From Boswellia sacra (Eukaryota > Streptophyta > Magnoliopsida > Sapindales > Burseraceae): DNA of 64,000 bases. The notes under the pieces are model-generated. The model was given only the letters and a program-made list of their open reading frames with translations. It was not told where the DNA came from and did not search any database. Below are positions 23,824 through 35,997 of the stretch, piece by piece. A program made the position numbers and the translations under genes. The stretch is taken from NCBI GenBank assembly GCA_013180625.2, contig SNVD02009648.1, forward strand, positions 337,313 to 401,312, in the 5' to 3' direction. Every line of letters begins with the position of its first letter. Position 1 is the stretch's first letter.

Positions 23824-24084
23824 TAAACATCCATCGGAAACCCATTGGTTTGTTAAATGTCAAATAATTTTTTTGATGGTTTGTTGTCTTATCTTGATCA
23901 AGCAGTAGAAAAAAACTTCATCTCACAGTCGGCGAGGCAAATCCTGGTTACAGCTTCAACTGCAGGGGAGTTAATTGACAAATTACAAGCATTCGTTTAT
24001 TCGCCTGATCCAACAATATCTCGGATAAATTGGTTTGGAGAAGGCGATAAGAGGTGTAAACTGGATTTAACGCTCCATCTGTAA
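23824..24084 (+). pseudogene. LOG cytokinin phosphoribohydrolase 3' fragment in B1
   Basis: It begins at the sequence encoding IHRKPIGLL, about residue 132 of the LOG copy in B2, and runs to the natural stop at 24082-24084. One extra base just upstream of the FFDG codons shifts the frame; after it the frame is open and includes AGELIDKLQAFVYSPDP. This copy keeps the four-G run (GCAGGGGAG) where B2 has three Gs, so it shows the ancestral C-terminus. The N-terminal half, including PGGYGTLEE, is absent, so the fragment cannot encode an active enzyme. Confidence 0.85.
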
Positions 24085-26105
24085 TCTCTATCTGCTGGTT
24101 TGCTTCATTTTCGTTTACTTTCTCTTTATTGTGTTTATTTGAGTTTTTTTTTATGTCATTTCTTTTGAGTCTTTTTCAGGTTATTTCTTTCGAGTCTTTT
24201 TTAGGTTATTTCTTTCGTCCCAGGTAATATTTTCTAATCTCAGTTTTTAGACTGATGGCTTAAAAAGTTCAAGTTCTCTTGAAACGCATTCTGGATCTCT
24301 TCAATCCATAATGGCTGAATAAGGAGGCTAACTTCTAAACTTTTTAGACCCATTCTAACTAACTTGTTTTTGTTTGCTGACTTGTTGAACTTTGTTATTT
24401 TATAAGTGAGTTTAGTTTTGCGTAATTTAGAGTTGTTATGTGTTTTTATCGTTATCAGTTTTGATTTAAAAAAAAAAAACAATTGTGGAAAAACCTGAGA
24501 ATGGCAGAATATGGGGTTTTCTTAACTCTTGAAACGCATTCTCTCTCAATAAATCTGTAGTTTGTTTATTTCATGTGGTTTGAAGTGTCTTGTTTCTTGT
24601 TTTGTTCTTTCATAATAAAGGTATATAGGCTGGAAACCTTAAGTCTGCGGGCTACTGGTCCTAAGGATTGTTGAAATATACAATCTTGACTCAGGTGTAA
24701 CAAAGCCACGTACCTCTTTTCTTGCATTTTGTGGGTCGATGATAATATAATGATTGAATTAAGAATAACTCTTGGAAAATGATAAATGATGCATGGATCT
24801 GTGTGCTTGAAAATGTTTATTGGTTTTCGCTTTGCTTTTGATTCCTTGCGCAACATTGAGCACTGAGCTATTATCACTGAGTTATTTGTTCACTTAGAGA
24901 AAGTTTATGTAATTTAACTGTGTCTTCAGATTTCAATGAATTCTAGAACTTGTTTGATGGTCACTCGAGGCGAAATCCTAGACTGTGCAACATTGGGGAA
25001 ATGATTTAGGCCATCTTTGGACCGTTTGAGCTTAATAGCCAACCTTGATTGAAATTGATCCCTAGTTACCCCTTTGAGCCTTTGTAAGCCTTTTTCTTTG
25101 TTAACTCACTAAAAGATTTCTTAACCTTAAATGAATTTGTTCCAAACAGTTTATCCCTTACCTACGTGCATGTAGATCATTCACAATTAAATTCTGAGCT
25201 ATGTTCTGGTTTTGGGAAGTTAGAGGAGGTTGGGATGTGTCATGAGCAATACAAGTGAGTTCTATTGTGTTTAAAAAAAAGAAAAACAGAAAAAAAAAAC
25301 CAATCTGTACTTATCGTCCACGTACTTACACATTGAAGACAATGTGTTGTTTAAGTGTGGGGGAGGGGAAGTGTAATAAAATAAAAAAAAAAGAAAAGAA
25401 AAAGAAAGAAAAACAAGAAAAAAAAGAAGAAGAATAAGAGATCTATACCCTTAAGTGTTCTTAAAAAGAATGAAACAACAAAGTGTGGGGGTGTAGTTTT
25501 CTTTTATTTTCTGCAAAAAAAAAAAAAAAAGATTGAGTGTTCTAAATAAGTTTGGGGGAGTAACCTGGTGAATTGAAATGAAGTTGTGTTATAGGGTTGA
25601 GCTCTACATAGTCTTGAATGATTTATGTGTTTGGGGGTGATTTGAGCCAAATTATTATCCTTTATCATACCTTCACCCAAGCCAAACGTTACAAGCTTAA
25701 TAAAGTCCTACTTGATCCTTGGTGTTGTGCATGTCTACATTAGTGGAGAGTGACTTGAAAAGCAGGCCTACGGAGTTCATTTATACACACATCTTCAATA
25801 TTAAATATGATTCATTTTTATGCATAAACTCATCCGGGTTACAAGTAATTAGGTGAGAATGGCTCTACACACACACACTTGAGAAATTGAAATGAAGTGA
25901 AACTGATCTTTGAGATAAAATTCTTGATCAAGTGCATTATTTTGAAGTTTTCCTTGGGTTATAATTAAGTACAATCTTTGAGGCCTATTTTGCAAGATGA
26001 AGCATTTGTGTGTTTTAATTTTTTGTTGATTCTGTTTCGGTTTAGTTTTATTTCATATTGTCGTAGTTGCTCGAGGACTAGCAAAGCCTAAGTGTGGGGG
26101 GAATT

Positions 26106-27537
26106 TGATAAGTGTCTATTTATATATCATTTTCATATCAATTCGTCCATGTTTCTTTGCTATATTCCTTGGTATTTTTATGTTTTTGTGTGGTTTTGAT
26201 TTTTTTAGGAGTTTTGGAGCAACTTGCACAAAAATGGAGTAAAACCCTTCATTTTCACCTCTGCTAGTCAGTGATCTTCTCGGATTTAATTGTATTGATA
26301 TACAATGAACCCGATGACATGTTATATACCGTTGGAAAGCTCTCGAAGCTATTTTCTGGAGAAATTTACGGTTTATAAATCCATTCAGTGTACCAAAAGT
26401 TGTAATCAAAACAGTGTGAGATGTATAGAAATATAATTCCACAAGTCACTGTAGCATGTATAATACGGGGAACTGTAGCAAGTCACTGTAGCAGAGTATT
26501 TAAACACATTTTAGGGTTTTATTTTCATAACTTGAAGAGGGGAAAACGTGGGAGGAGGCTGCATTTCTGGATTTTTCTCATCCCTTGGAGTTCTTGAAGG
26601 AGAAAGAAGGCTTGGAAAGAGGAAGAACTACAATCCTAAGGCTGTCTCTTATACACATCTAGATGTGTATAAGAGACAGGATTTGCTAAGTTTTTCTTTT
26701 CCTTTTCAATTCTGGAATTTCTCTGTATTGTATTTATGTTGTTCTTAAACATGTGTAACTGAATCTGAATTGGTTGAGGGTGATTTCAAAGCCCTTGATA
26801 TGGATTTTGTGAGTTGATTGTGTAAGAAATTGTTATCCAATTCTCTAATTGAAGTTGCTTGTATTTTCCCATATCTAATGTTATGATTGCTTACTGATTG
26901 TATTTGGAATGGCCAACTGAATATAATCTGGTTGTTGTCTATTGCTAGACTGGAAATCTTGATCCGTAATTGTCTTGAATTTCTAATCCTTAGTAGCAAA
27001 ATTGTGATCAGAGATTGCAATCGGAGAATACAACCTAAGTTAAATAATCCGAGCTTGTGTGTTTATTGCTTAAATCAACCTATCTTTCTTCTCGTAATGC
27101 ATCCATTGAATTAAATTTAGAGAGCTTGTTCTAGGTTGTTTGATGGATAGAGATTAAATAAAGAGCCTTTTTTATTTAACAACAAAGTAAGGAAAGATTG
27201 GGATAACAGAGCTTATTGTTATCTACGGTTGATAATTTCAATGGTGTAATTGGATGAGAATTCTATGATTAATTCGCAAACCATATCTTGTGGCAGAAAA
27301 GGATCCCTTAACCAGGTTTCTCTCATTGATTTTTCACTCAAATTAACTTTCTGTTTTGTTATTCTTCATTTGCATTCTTAGTTCATTTGGTTAATCATTC
27401 AACAAAACCCCCTTATTTAATTTATTGTTGCTGAAAAATAACAAATTCAATTAGAATCAATCCTCGTGGGAACGATATCTTACTTATCACTTTATTACTT
27501 GTGCGACTAGTATACTTGCTAGTTTCGAACGCATCAA
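26106..27537 (+). repeat. 3' LTR of B1
   Basis: Runs from TGATAAGTGTC to CGAACGCATCA and is preceded by the purine tract AAGTGTGGGGGG. It is colinear with 54116-55526 and 61990-63393 except at 26642-26679, where adapter sequence replaces the expected bases. Confidence 0.88.
26642..26679. other. Nextera/Tn5 mosaic-end palindrome (library artefact)
   Basis: The 19-base mosaic end CTGTCTCTTATACACATCT (26642-26660) is followed directly by its reverse complement (26661-26679). Its plus-strand translation contains the well-known contaminant peptide VSYTHLDVYKRQ. Sister LTRs have ordinary sequence here (CAATCCAAAGAGAATTAC). This is adapter-junction sequence built into the assembly, not biology. Confidence 0.97.
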
Positions 27538-28650
27538 GCTAACTAGTTATGTATTCCTCATAGCTCTTTAAGAGAGGATCTTATTAGAGAAATACATGGT
27601 GGAGGTCTTGGAGCTCATGTTGGGAAAGAAAAACTATTAAATTATTACAAAAGTGTTACTGTTGGCCTCATTTGAAGAGAGATGCTGGAAGGGTTATCGA
27701 AAGGTGCCAAACATGCCAACTTGCAATAAAACATTGGCCTATACACACCATTACCAATCCTTAATGCTATTTGGAAGGATTTATCCATGGACTTTATCTT
27801 CATATTGTTGCGAAAGCAATGAGTTTTTGATTCCATTTTTGTATTGGTTGATAAGTTTTCCAAGATGGCACACATCATTCTATATAAAAAGACACATGAT
27901 GCATTGGCTATAGCTGATTTGTTTTTTCGAGAGATTGTGCGTATTCATGGCTTTCCAAAGACTATTTTTTGGATAGAGACGCCAAGTTTATGAGTCATTT
28001 TTAATAAATTTTATGGAGGATTTACAACATTAAACTTCAATATAGTAGTCTTTTCATCCTCAAATTGACAGGCAAACTGAGGTACTCAATCGTACACTTG
28101 GGACCATGTTGAGTTGTGTGGTTAGAGACAAAACAAAGCAATAGGATGTCATTTTGCCTCAGGTTGAGTATGCTTGGTGTACCTAACTGTTCTAGAAAGA
28201 AGGCACCATTCGATATTATCTATGTCGATCCCCCATGCCATGTCCTTGATTTGGTTCCTTCACCATCGTATGAGAAGCATAATCATATAGCTAAAAACAT
28301 GGTAGGCAAAGCACTTAAGATTTAAGAGTTTGTTCATTCCAACTTAGAAGCTGCTCATGCCAAATACAAAGCCAACGTTGATACGCATAAATAGAAAAAA
28401 AGTTTTTCAAGAGGGAGATTTGGTGATTGTTCATATGAAGAAGAACAGATTTCCAGGTGTCCATTCCAAGTTAGAAAACAAGAAGTACAGACCTTTGCAC
28501 ATCTCCAAAAGAATTAATAACAATGCATACGTAATGCAAATTCTGGATGATTGGAATATTTCCAATACCTTTAATGTCAAAGATTTGTATGCATATCGTG
28601 AGGATGATGAGGAGTTATATCAAGACAACTTAAGGACGAGTTCTTTTTAA
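27538..28650 (+). pseudogene. Integrase remnant of element A
   Basis: Broken frames carry integrase features: a zinc-binding region with CQTCQ near 27700-27720, a catalytic-core remnant at about 27770-28110, and a C-terminal module at 28357-28650 (VFQEGDLVIVHM, NAYVMQILDDWNISNTFNV). Stops and frameshifts interrupt it. No chromodomain is seen, and the frame ends just before the polypurine tract. Confidence 0.7.
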
Positions 28651-28661
28651 GAGGAGGAGCC

Positions 28662-29120
28662 TGATGTAGCAAATCACAGTGTGCCAAAAGCAACCAGTGC
28701 CATAACACCTGCAAGCTTCGAACCAGAGTCGCGAAGTTACTTCATCAGAGTCGCAGTAGCCAGCTTTCTGATTCCAAAGGTCTGAAGCTTCGAATGAGAG
28801 TTGCAACGCTATCCCATTAGAGTCGTGGTGCCCAGCTCTCTAGTCGCGAAGGTCAAATACCTTAATCTGCAAAGTTGCAAAACCACTTCATCAACGTCGC
28901 AACGCTACTTCGAATTTCTAGAATTTTGACTATTTTAGGATTACTTTTAATTATTTATTTCTTTTTCAATTCGACTTAAGTTTTCTTATTTTAATTAGTT
29001 TCTAGTTTTAAACTATAAAAGGGTGTATTTTACCCTAGCTTTGTAATTCTTTTCAATTTTTATTAAATTAATACAATTGAACTTTGTTCAAAATTTATAT
29101 TTTCATTAGCTTCTGCATCA
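28662..29120 (+). repeat. 3' LTR of element A
   Basis: Starts TGATGTAGC and ends CATCA. It aligns with 16805-17254 with many substitutions, consistent with an old insertion. Confidence 0.82.
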
Positions 29121-29684
29121 CACTTGTAATCCTAAACCCAGCCAATATTCGATAAAAAATGGCAAAGACTAAGACAATAACAGCTAAATACCACTATGGA
29201 CAATGGGTCAAAATTATCTTAAAATCATAACACTTATGATACTCAAATAACATTCTAATAACATTTTAACAAATAAATATAAGTTCATTAAAATAGCAAA
29301 GTTTCTAAAAAGTTTTAAGGAAAAGTTTAATAAATAGTCTGATTTTTATAAAATAGTTTGTTAAAACTTCCTTCCACTAAAAACGTTTTTTTGTATAAAA
29401 ACGGTTTTGATAAACGGTGAAAGACTTAACTAAAACCTTAGATTTCATAATTTTTTTATTCTAAAACAATAAGTAAATCATACAATCTCATATCAAAATG
29501 CTTTATAACATAACAATTCATTCATCATAATCATGTCACATTTATATAAAAGAATATGTGTGATGTTACTTACCTCAATCAATACCGAAAGAGAATTATA
29601 AATTAGCTTCTACCCATCCAAGACTCACAATGAAGATCCTATAGAATCAAAATAAAAAAGTATCATAATAATGTCATTTACTCA
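29121..29684. other. AT-rich repeat-like sequence between element A and the MULE
   Basis: No coding motif. Composition resembles 16307-16804, and it may be the other half of the older repeat that element A entered. It ends with ATACCTAAA (29685-29693), one copy of the MULE target duplication. Confidence 0.35.
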
Positions 29685-29693
29685 ATACCTAAA

Positions 29694-29850
29694 GAGGATA
29701 TTATCAAAAACCACTCCTATAGTTTGCCTTAATATCACTTAAAAAGCCTATTATAGGAATATATCAATGTGGTCTTCAATGCTTACATTTTTGTATCATC
29801 TAAGTCTAGGAGAAGAAATCCATTAGCTTTTAAATTAACAAAACCTGTAA
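29694..29850 (+). repeat. Left terminal inverted repeat of the MULE
   Basis: Starts GAGGATATTATCAAAAACCA. It matches the reverse complement of the right end at roughly 80-85 percent by eye, including TTAGCTTTTAAATTAACA. Confidence 0.88.
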
Positions 29851-30296
29851 AAAAACCGTAATACCCTTCCTTGCACATGCAAAGGACAGCTAGGTACCAA
29901 CTTTTAGATTGAACAAGAAAAATGATGAAAATGCCTCTATGACCAAATAAAAAGATAACAATATAATAAAGACAAACTTACATTGAAATTATTATAATGC
30001 CCTTCTTGACGAGGACAACTTCAAAATTTTTTAAACCCATCTCTTACGACCGTTGCAAGGTGGATGTTGTAGGCTAAAATGAGAGAAGTATATAAAGAAT
30101 TTCATAACCCGTCTCAACTACTAGATGCACATTTCTCATTCAACCCAGCAAACCCCATTCTCTACAAGCTCCATTTTGTTGAAAAAAATCCCTGCAAACC
30201 CCAATAGGTTCAACCTCCTTTCACTCTTTTTAAAACCAGCAAACCAGCAAACTTTCCATTACTACATAAGCATTTCATAACCAGCATAACCAAAAA

Positions 30297-30731
30297 ATGA
30301 GCCATTCTTCCTTGAATAGCAACCCACAAATGCCACATGCACAATGCCATAACGTAACAGTTAATGGACATTTAATAAGGTTTAAGAGCAGAAAATGCAG
30401 GTGCAATTGGGAACCAAAAGTGATGATATCAAAATCTTTAAAGAACCTTGGGAAACTATATTTCAAGTGCCCATATGGAACATGCACGTACTATTAATTT
30501 TGGATTCCTAACAATGATGAGTTAAGGCCAAATTGAAGTGAGTTGCATGATATATTTATGCATGTAGATGTAAATGAAAAAGAGGCTGAAGCGCAGGTAT
30601 ACAAAATAGAATATATAGAGGCAGTAGTTATGGATATCAGAGAGCTCCTAAGGAGTAATGTAATAATTAATAGGGTTTTATTCTGTCCATTGCTATTTGT
30701 TTTTTTTCTATTGGTAGTAAAAATGATGTAA
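30297..30731 (+). pseudogene. GRF-type zinc finger protein with C-terminal membrane segment (in MULE)
   Basis: The first frame (30297-30497) carries a GRF-type zinc finger: RKCRCNWEPKVMISKSLKNLGKLYFKCPYGTCTY, with the CxC..TS-like..N.GR-like..F.C....C order of that family. A TAA interrupts it, after which the same frame continues with FWIPNNDE. The second part (30543-30731) ends in a strongly hydrophobic stretch (FCPLLFVFFLLVV), a likely single membrane span. GRF finger plus coiled region plus terminal membrane helix is a layout known in small plant proteins. It occupies the position of the second, convergent gene of MuDR-like elements. Function is unknown, and the stop suggests decay unless it lies in an intron. 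Confidence 0.6.
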
Positions 30732-31419
30732 ACTATGTAAAAGTACTTGTAAAAATAGACTGATAACTATGGCAGCTAATATGAATTACTATATGATATG
30801 CTAAATATTAAGGATAATTGCATTAGTCAATTTACAATTGCATCATTCAATTCCATACAAAATATTAAGAACATCATATAAATTCACAAAAAGACCTTAA
30901 AAAATAGCATTTACATAGGCATAGTTTCAGCTGCCAACCCTCTAGGTAGTGACATCAAAAGTTTAAACCTAAATACTTCTATCACATAAACAACTTCACA
31001 ACATAGCCAAAAAAAAAAAAAAAGCAAACGACTCTCATTATATCCAAGAAACATCACCAAAATGGTTGATAACTTTCTTTCCAAAAAAACATCATTTCCT
31101 CCCATAAGAAACCATTTTCTTCTTTCTATTGTTGCATTTAAAACAATTCAAAAACAATGAAAATGTTGATCTAATACTTTGCATAATAGTAGGTGCATTA
31201 CCAATAACTACAAAGACAATTATTTATACGTGTCATTGTCATGGAATATTTGTTGGTTGTGAACTACCAACTGCAACACATCCTAGGTAGGTGTTTTACC
31301 ATCCTGAAAGGGAAAAAAAAGCGAGCATAACCATTAATTAACAGCAGTTAACATAAATAACTTAGTTTTCTTTGAAGTAGAAACTTATAGTATTTTGTCT
31401 TTTGGACCTCCTTGCTAGT

Positions 31420-33990
31420 ATAGGTTATCCCTACTCTCTAGACACCTTCTCTTGTTGTGGCCATATTCCCTAGAAATGGTACGCTTAACATTGAAATAAT
31501 TTTTTTTCTAGAAGTCTCAGTGGGATCCTTCCTTTTATTGAGTCTTGGCTTTCCTGTCTTCCTCCTTGTATTAGCAGGATCTATCTTATTGCAGTGAACT
31601 TTTGGTCATTCTCTGCTATTAGGCACTTTTATCATTTGGGCATAAGTTTTGGCACAGTGCCAAGTGTCCAATATCTTTGCCACATATGTATGTGGGTTCA
31701 ATCTTCTATCAACAATGCATCCCATGGTATGTTTACAAAGAATAACAAGAACTTGGAAGGTACAACAGAATCATGTTTGGTTAGCCAAATTGACAATAAA
31801 CACCCTATATTCTTCAACAGCTTCATACTCTATATCCCGTCCCTAAAAAACTTGCAGATACGTAGCATTATCATAATATTCTTCACCAATTTCTCTACAA
31901 AAGCTGTTGGGAACTCAGTTGTCCACTTCTTGCATTCATCAGCCCTAACAAAATTCAGAAAAATAAAACTCAAGGTGTAAAATAAGTAATAGAACCATTA
32001 AACTCCAATAGTTAATATAAACAACTTACTTCTCTTTCATTCTTAGCATTATCTTCCTCCTTATTTCCTTAAGCATTGTAATAACATGTTGTGCTCTATG
32101 TTCATCTATCTAACTATTAAAAGACTTTGACATGTTGTTGGTAATGTGAATATTTTTAATCCTAGTGTTATATGCATTCCTTGACCACTAAATTGGAAGG
32201 ATCTTAGAAATATACTTATAAGTAATTGGATGATGTTGCTGAATTTCAACCATTGTCTCATCAAAGTCTGGCTTGTTTGATGATTTGCTTGCTCGAAAGA
32301 AAAGCCTTTTTATTTTTGCTATTTGAGACCTCCTCTTGAAGTTGTTATAAATATGGAAGGCACAAAATCGCTTTATAGCACATAGTCAGGTTTTAGCCAA
32401 AGCAAGTTGAATACCTTTTTACCTATCAACCATAAAACAAAATGGCAACCCAATTCCATCTTCTTCCCCAAAGTATTCCCCAAACAACTTTAAGAACCAC
32501 CTCGTAAGTGCTTATGCTTTCTACCTCACATACAGCCACTCCCAAAGAGAAGGCACAATTATTTGAATCCAAAGTTACAACTATTAAAAGCACTCCACCA
32601 TATGACCATTTCAAGTGGTAGCCATCTAACACCACAAGAGGTCTATACACTTCAATTAAACCCTGCTTCTAAGGGGGAAAACTAATGAAAATCCCATTAA
32701 ACTTAGGATTTGCAGATATTCGAGAAGCATCAACCCAGGTAATTACTTTGGTGCTTGGGTTTGATTGAATAAAAACATTGGCATATCTATGCATTTGGTC
32801 ATAACTAAAGGAATGGTCCTAACTTATTAACTGAAGGGCCTTCTATTTTGCCATGTACAACTTCAACTTGCTAGGTTTAAGTCCATAGTTCTAATTAGTT
32901 CTGCCTTCATTATTTTTACATTCAAATTAGGGTTACTCCTAATTTGGTCTACAAAATAATTTTCTATCCATGTAGTTGTCATCTCTTCTATGTTATCCAA
33001 CTTAATAAAATCATGTACACTCCTATATTTACTAATCTGGAAGTTGTCAGTGCCAAGAACCTTAGAAGCATGGATGTACTAAGGACACCCATCAGTGGTA
33101 CACTTAGCAGTGCTTCTTGCTTTCTTATTCTTCACCTGTTTAAACTTTGTTCCTTTTTTTAATGCAGTAGCACTGGAGATGCTTTCTAAAATGATCCACC
33201 CCATCAAACATTTGCCCTTCAAGAGTGGACAATGACATCTACATGTGTTTTTTACTAATTTTCCTTGCAACATCTATAAAGGTTTACCAAAGGATCATGC
33301 AAATTTTTAGATTTGGCCCATGGCTAAAATTCATTACTGTCACTATCACAATTGTCCATGAAATGTGACACTATTTTTCCCCCATCTTTAACCACATTAT
33401 CTGTTGCATCAACATCCTCACCTATTATATTGTCAAAATCAACATCCATATCAACTACACCCTTGCCTTTAACATACCCTCCAATGACATTCTCATTCTC
33501 AAAATCCTCCACCTTAAACTCCTCTTCATTGCTGGAGCTACTACCATAGCTCTCATTGTCATTGGCAATATTATAGTCAACATCATCTGAGTTACTAACT
33601 TTAACAGCTTTGATGTCTCCCATATTGACCAACTATTGTTCATGGGGGAATTCCTCAAAAAGATCAAACTTAGGATATTTGACAAAAGAGTTATTTGCAG
33701 GCAACTCTTCTATGATAAAGGCAACTTTACTCAACCCCTTGTTTCATGCATTTTCAACATGCATAAAATATCATTGTCATTGTATATGGTCATCATGGTC
33801 TTATTCCAAAGTATGGGAACCTCTATTTTATACTTTTCTTTCGAGTCCAACTCACCAAGACTTAACTTCTCTTTTGCTTCCTTCAACACAGAAATCCTAT
33901 TACACTCATCATTATCCTCTAGCCCAAAATCAACCTCTTAACCTTGCATACGAAGCTTACACTTGAAAAGCACTATTTCCACTGCACATA
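31420..33990 (-). pseudogene. MuDR-type MULE transposase (decayed)
   Basis: Pieces appear in family order on the minus strand. There is an N-terminal region (33640-33980), then an acidic Asp/Glu/Ser-rich linker (33324-33632) and the MuDR domain piece FKQVKNKKARSTAKCTTDGCP (about 33079-33150). The MULE catalytic core RPLVVLDGYHLKWSYGG..L lies at 32426-32650. A SWIM-like tail follows near 31620-31740, and a degenerate zinc knuckle (GHNKRRC) near 31440. Many stops and frameshifts separate the pieces, so no full-length protein is possible. Confidence 0.8.
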
Positions 33991-34852
33991 TTGAAAAAAA
34001 AATTGCTAACCAAAAAAAAAAAGAAAGAAAACCCTTTAAAAAATGGCTTTTTGATGTGTTTGTTCCAATTCTTTGAAACAAAAATTTTAACTTTTTTAAA
34101 AATCACGACCAAACAAAGAAAGATACATGCATATATCGATTATTTAAGGCCAAAAACCAATAAATTCCAACCAATCATGTAAGAACACAAAAGACCCCAA
34201 AAAATAATGAACTTTCCAAAGTGACAATTCCCCTTTCTCAAACAAAAATCTAAGCCTTTTTGCATTTCACAATCAACCACAGCAGTATACATGCATACAT
34301 CGATCAATCATCATAACAAATAGTACTAACCAATCATCTATGTAACAACCAAAATAACCCCAAAAAATAGACTACCAAATTTTGGGTTTCTATGAATGTT
34401 TAGAAAAAAGAAACTTTTAGCATTCCATCATCAACCTCATCAAAATACATGCATACAACAATAGTTTCGGTGCAAAAACGTAAGGAAAGCAACTACCTCA
34501 CTCACCTGCTTCGAACAAGACCACAACACAACCCACAATTGAGTCTTCACGAATCCCTACCAACCACTAGAAGCCAACAAGCTCACTAGGTCACTTTTGA
34601 CACTCTCACATTCCTTTTCCAACCTTTAGCAGTGCCTCTTTCACACCAACTTTTCAAAGTTGAGTTGAATGTCTTCCCCACCTACAAAACCAACTGTGTG
34701 TTTATTAAAAAAATATAGGTTTTGTTGTTTATGTTTACTTTAGGGCAACTTGATCAGTTTTGTCATTTGGGATGCCTTCTCATATTATTTGGCCTACTTT
34801 AATTACCGTTTTGCCCCTTCCAAACACATGTATATGTTCTTTTTCAAAAATG

Positions 34853-35005
34853 CCTTGTTCTGTTAATTTAAAAGCTAACAGATTTCGTCTCTTGAACCTA
34901 GATGATACAAAAATGCAAACATTGATGACGACGATGATATATTCCCATAACAAGCTTCTGAGTGATATTAAGGTAAACTATAGGGGTAGTTTTTGACAAT
35001 ATCCT
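34853..35005 (-). repeat. Right terminal inverted repeat of the MULE
   Basis: Inverted partner of 29694-29850. It ends GACAATATCCT and is followed by ATACCTAAA. Confidence 0.88.
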
Positions 35006-35997
35006 ATACCTAAATCATGCCATAAAACTCGAATGTAATTCTTCACCCGAGCCCTACAAAATATGTCTCTTACATTGAGTAATGGCTACTCTAGAAATTT
35101 TATTAATTCAAACTTGAATCCGAATAGGCTACAATTTTGCAAAGGTAAACTTAACATACTAAAGGTCCTAAAGAAAATTCCCTAAAGCAATTTAAAGTAA
35201 AAAACTATTTTTAAAGAATTTTTATTTTCTACCTATGAATTTTGTCCAAATTTTTGAGATAGACATGCTCAACTTCAAAAATTTATAACAATTATTCTAT
35301 ATGTCAAAAAATCATAAAAATTTATAGATTAGCTAAAATCATTTTGAACAGATAGCATGTCAAATTCTAGAATTTTTCAATATCTCTAGCATATTTAAAA
35401 TAATTTTGTAATTGATGAAAAACACAAAATATGTAGTTTCCAAATCTAATTAAAGAGGCTCAGAAAAGAGATCAGGTATTTATTAAGATGTGTGAGGAGA
35501 TAAAGAAAGCTAGTAGACTAGAATTTAAATTGTCTGATGACCATGTTTTATGGTTTGGAAAGTAACTTTGTGTACCGACTAATAAAGAATTGAAAAGGGG
35601 AATCTTGAGGGAGGGTCATGAATCTGCATATGGTGCTCACTTGGTAGTACTAAAGTGTATCATGATTTGAAGGATAACTTCTGATGGAAGAACATGAAAA
35701 AAGAGATTGTCGATTTTGTTTCCAAATGTTTGGTTTGTCAAAATGTAAAGGTGAAACATTGGAGATCTAATGGTCTTTTATAGTCTCTTCATATTCTAGA
35801 ATGGAACTGGGAACACATCACTATGAATTTTGCTAGTGGCTTTCCTCGTTCGAAGAGGGGATGTAATTCTATCTAGCTTATTGTGGATAGTTTAACCAAG
35901 TCAGCTCAATTTTTCACTATAAAAACCACTAATAATTTGGGCTAGTTAGCCAAATTGTTTTTGCATGAGATTGTTAAGTTGCATGGTCTGCTAGTAT

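Larger units (their letters stand above)
22738..27537 (+). mobile_element. Athila-type element B1, internally deleted, nested in element A
   Basis: A 4.8 kb insertion with the target duplication GCTAA at 22733-22737 and 27538-27542. The 5' LTR starts TGATAAGTGTC at 22738 and is cut at about 23820. The 3' LTR is 26106-27537. Between them lie the 3' part of a LOG gene (23824-24084) and about 2 kb matching 59992-61989 of copy B2. Relative to B2, one deletion removed the end of the 5' LTR, the primer site, gag, the cysteine-rich ORF and the 5' part of LOG. Both breakpoints share ACAG, pointing to microhomology-mediated deletion. Confidence 0.88.
16805..29120 (+). mobile_element. Decayed Ty3/gypsy element A, with two nested insertions
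   Basis: The direct LTRs are 16805-17254 and 28662-29120, diverged but clearly alignable and both ending GCTTCTGCATCA. A tRNA-Met-like primer site follows the first LTR and a purine tract (AAGAGGAGGAG) precedes the second. Removing the insertions at 19456-21665 and 22738-27537 leaves about 4.4 kb of internal sequence in the order gag, protease, RT, RNase H, integrase. All frames carry many stops, including a Trp codon changed to TGA at the 21666 junction. The element is old and inactive. The flanking target duplication is not clear. Confidence 0.85.
29694..35005 (-). mobile_element. Mutator-like element (MULE) with intact ends
   Basis: Terminal inverted repeats of about 155 bp (29694-29850 and 34853-35005) bound 5.3 kb. 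The 9-bp duplication ATACCTAAA flanks them at 29685-29693 and 35006-35014, the length expected of MULEs. Inside are a decayed MuDR-type transposase on the minus strand, reading inward from the right TIR, and a GRF zinc-finger gene on the plus strand, reading inward from the left TIR. The ends are well preserved, but the transposase is not functional. Confidence 0.9.

Noticed and set aside
26548..26748. ORF with VSYTHLDVYKRQ
   Set aside because: The peptide is the translation of Tn5 mosaic-end adapter; the frame is an artefact.
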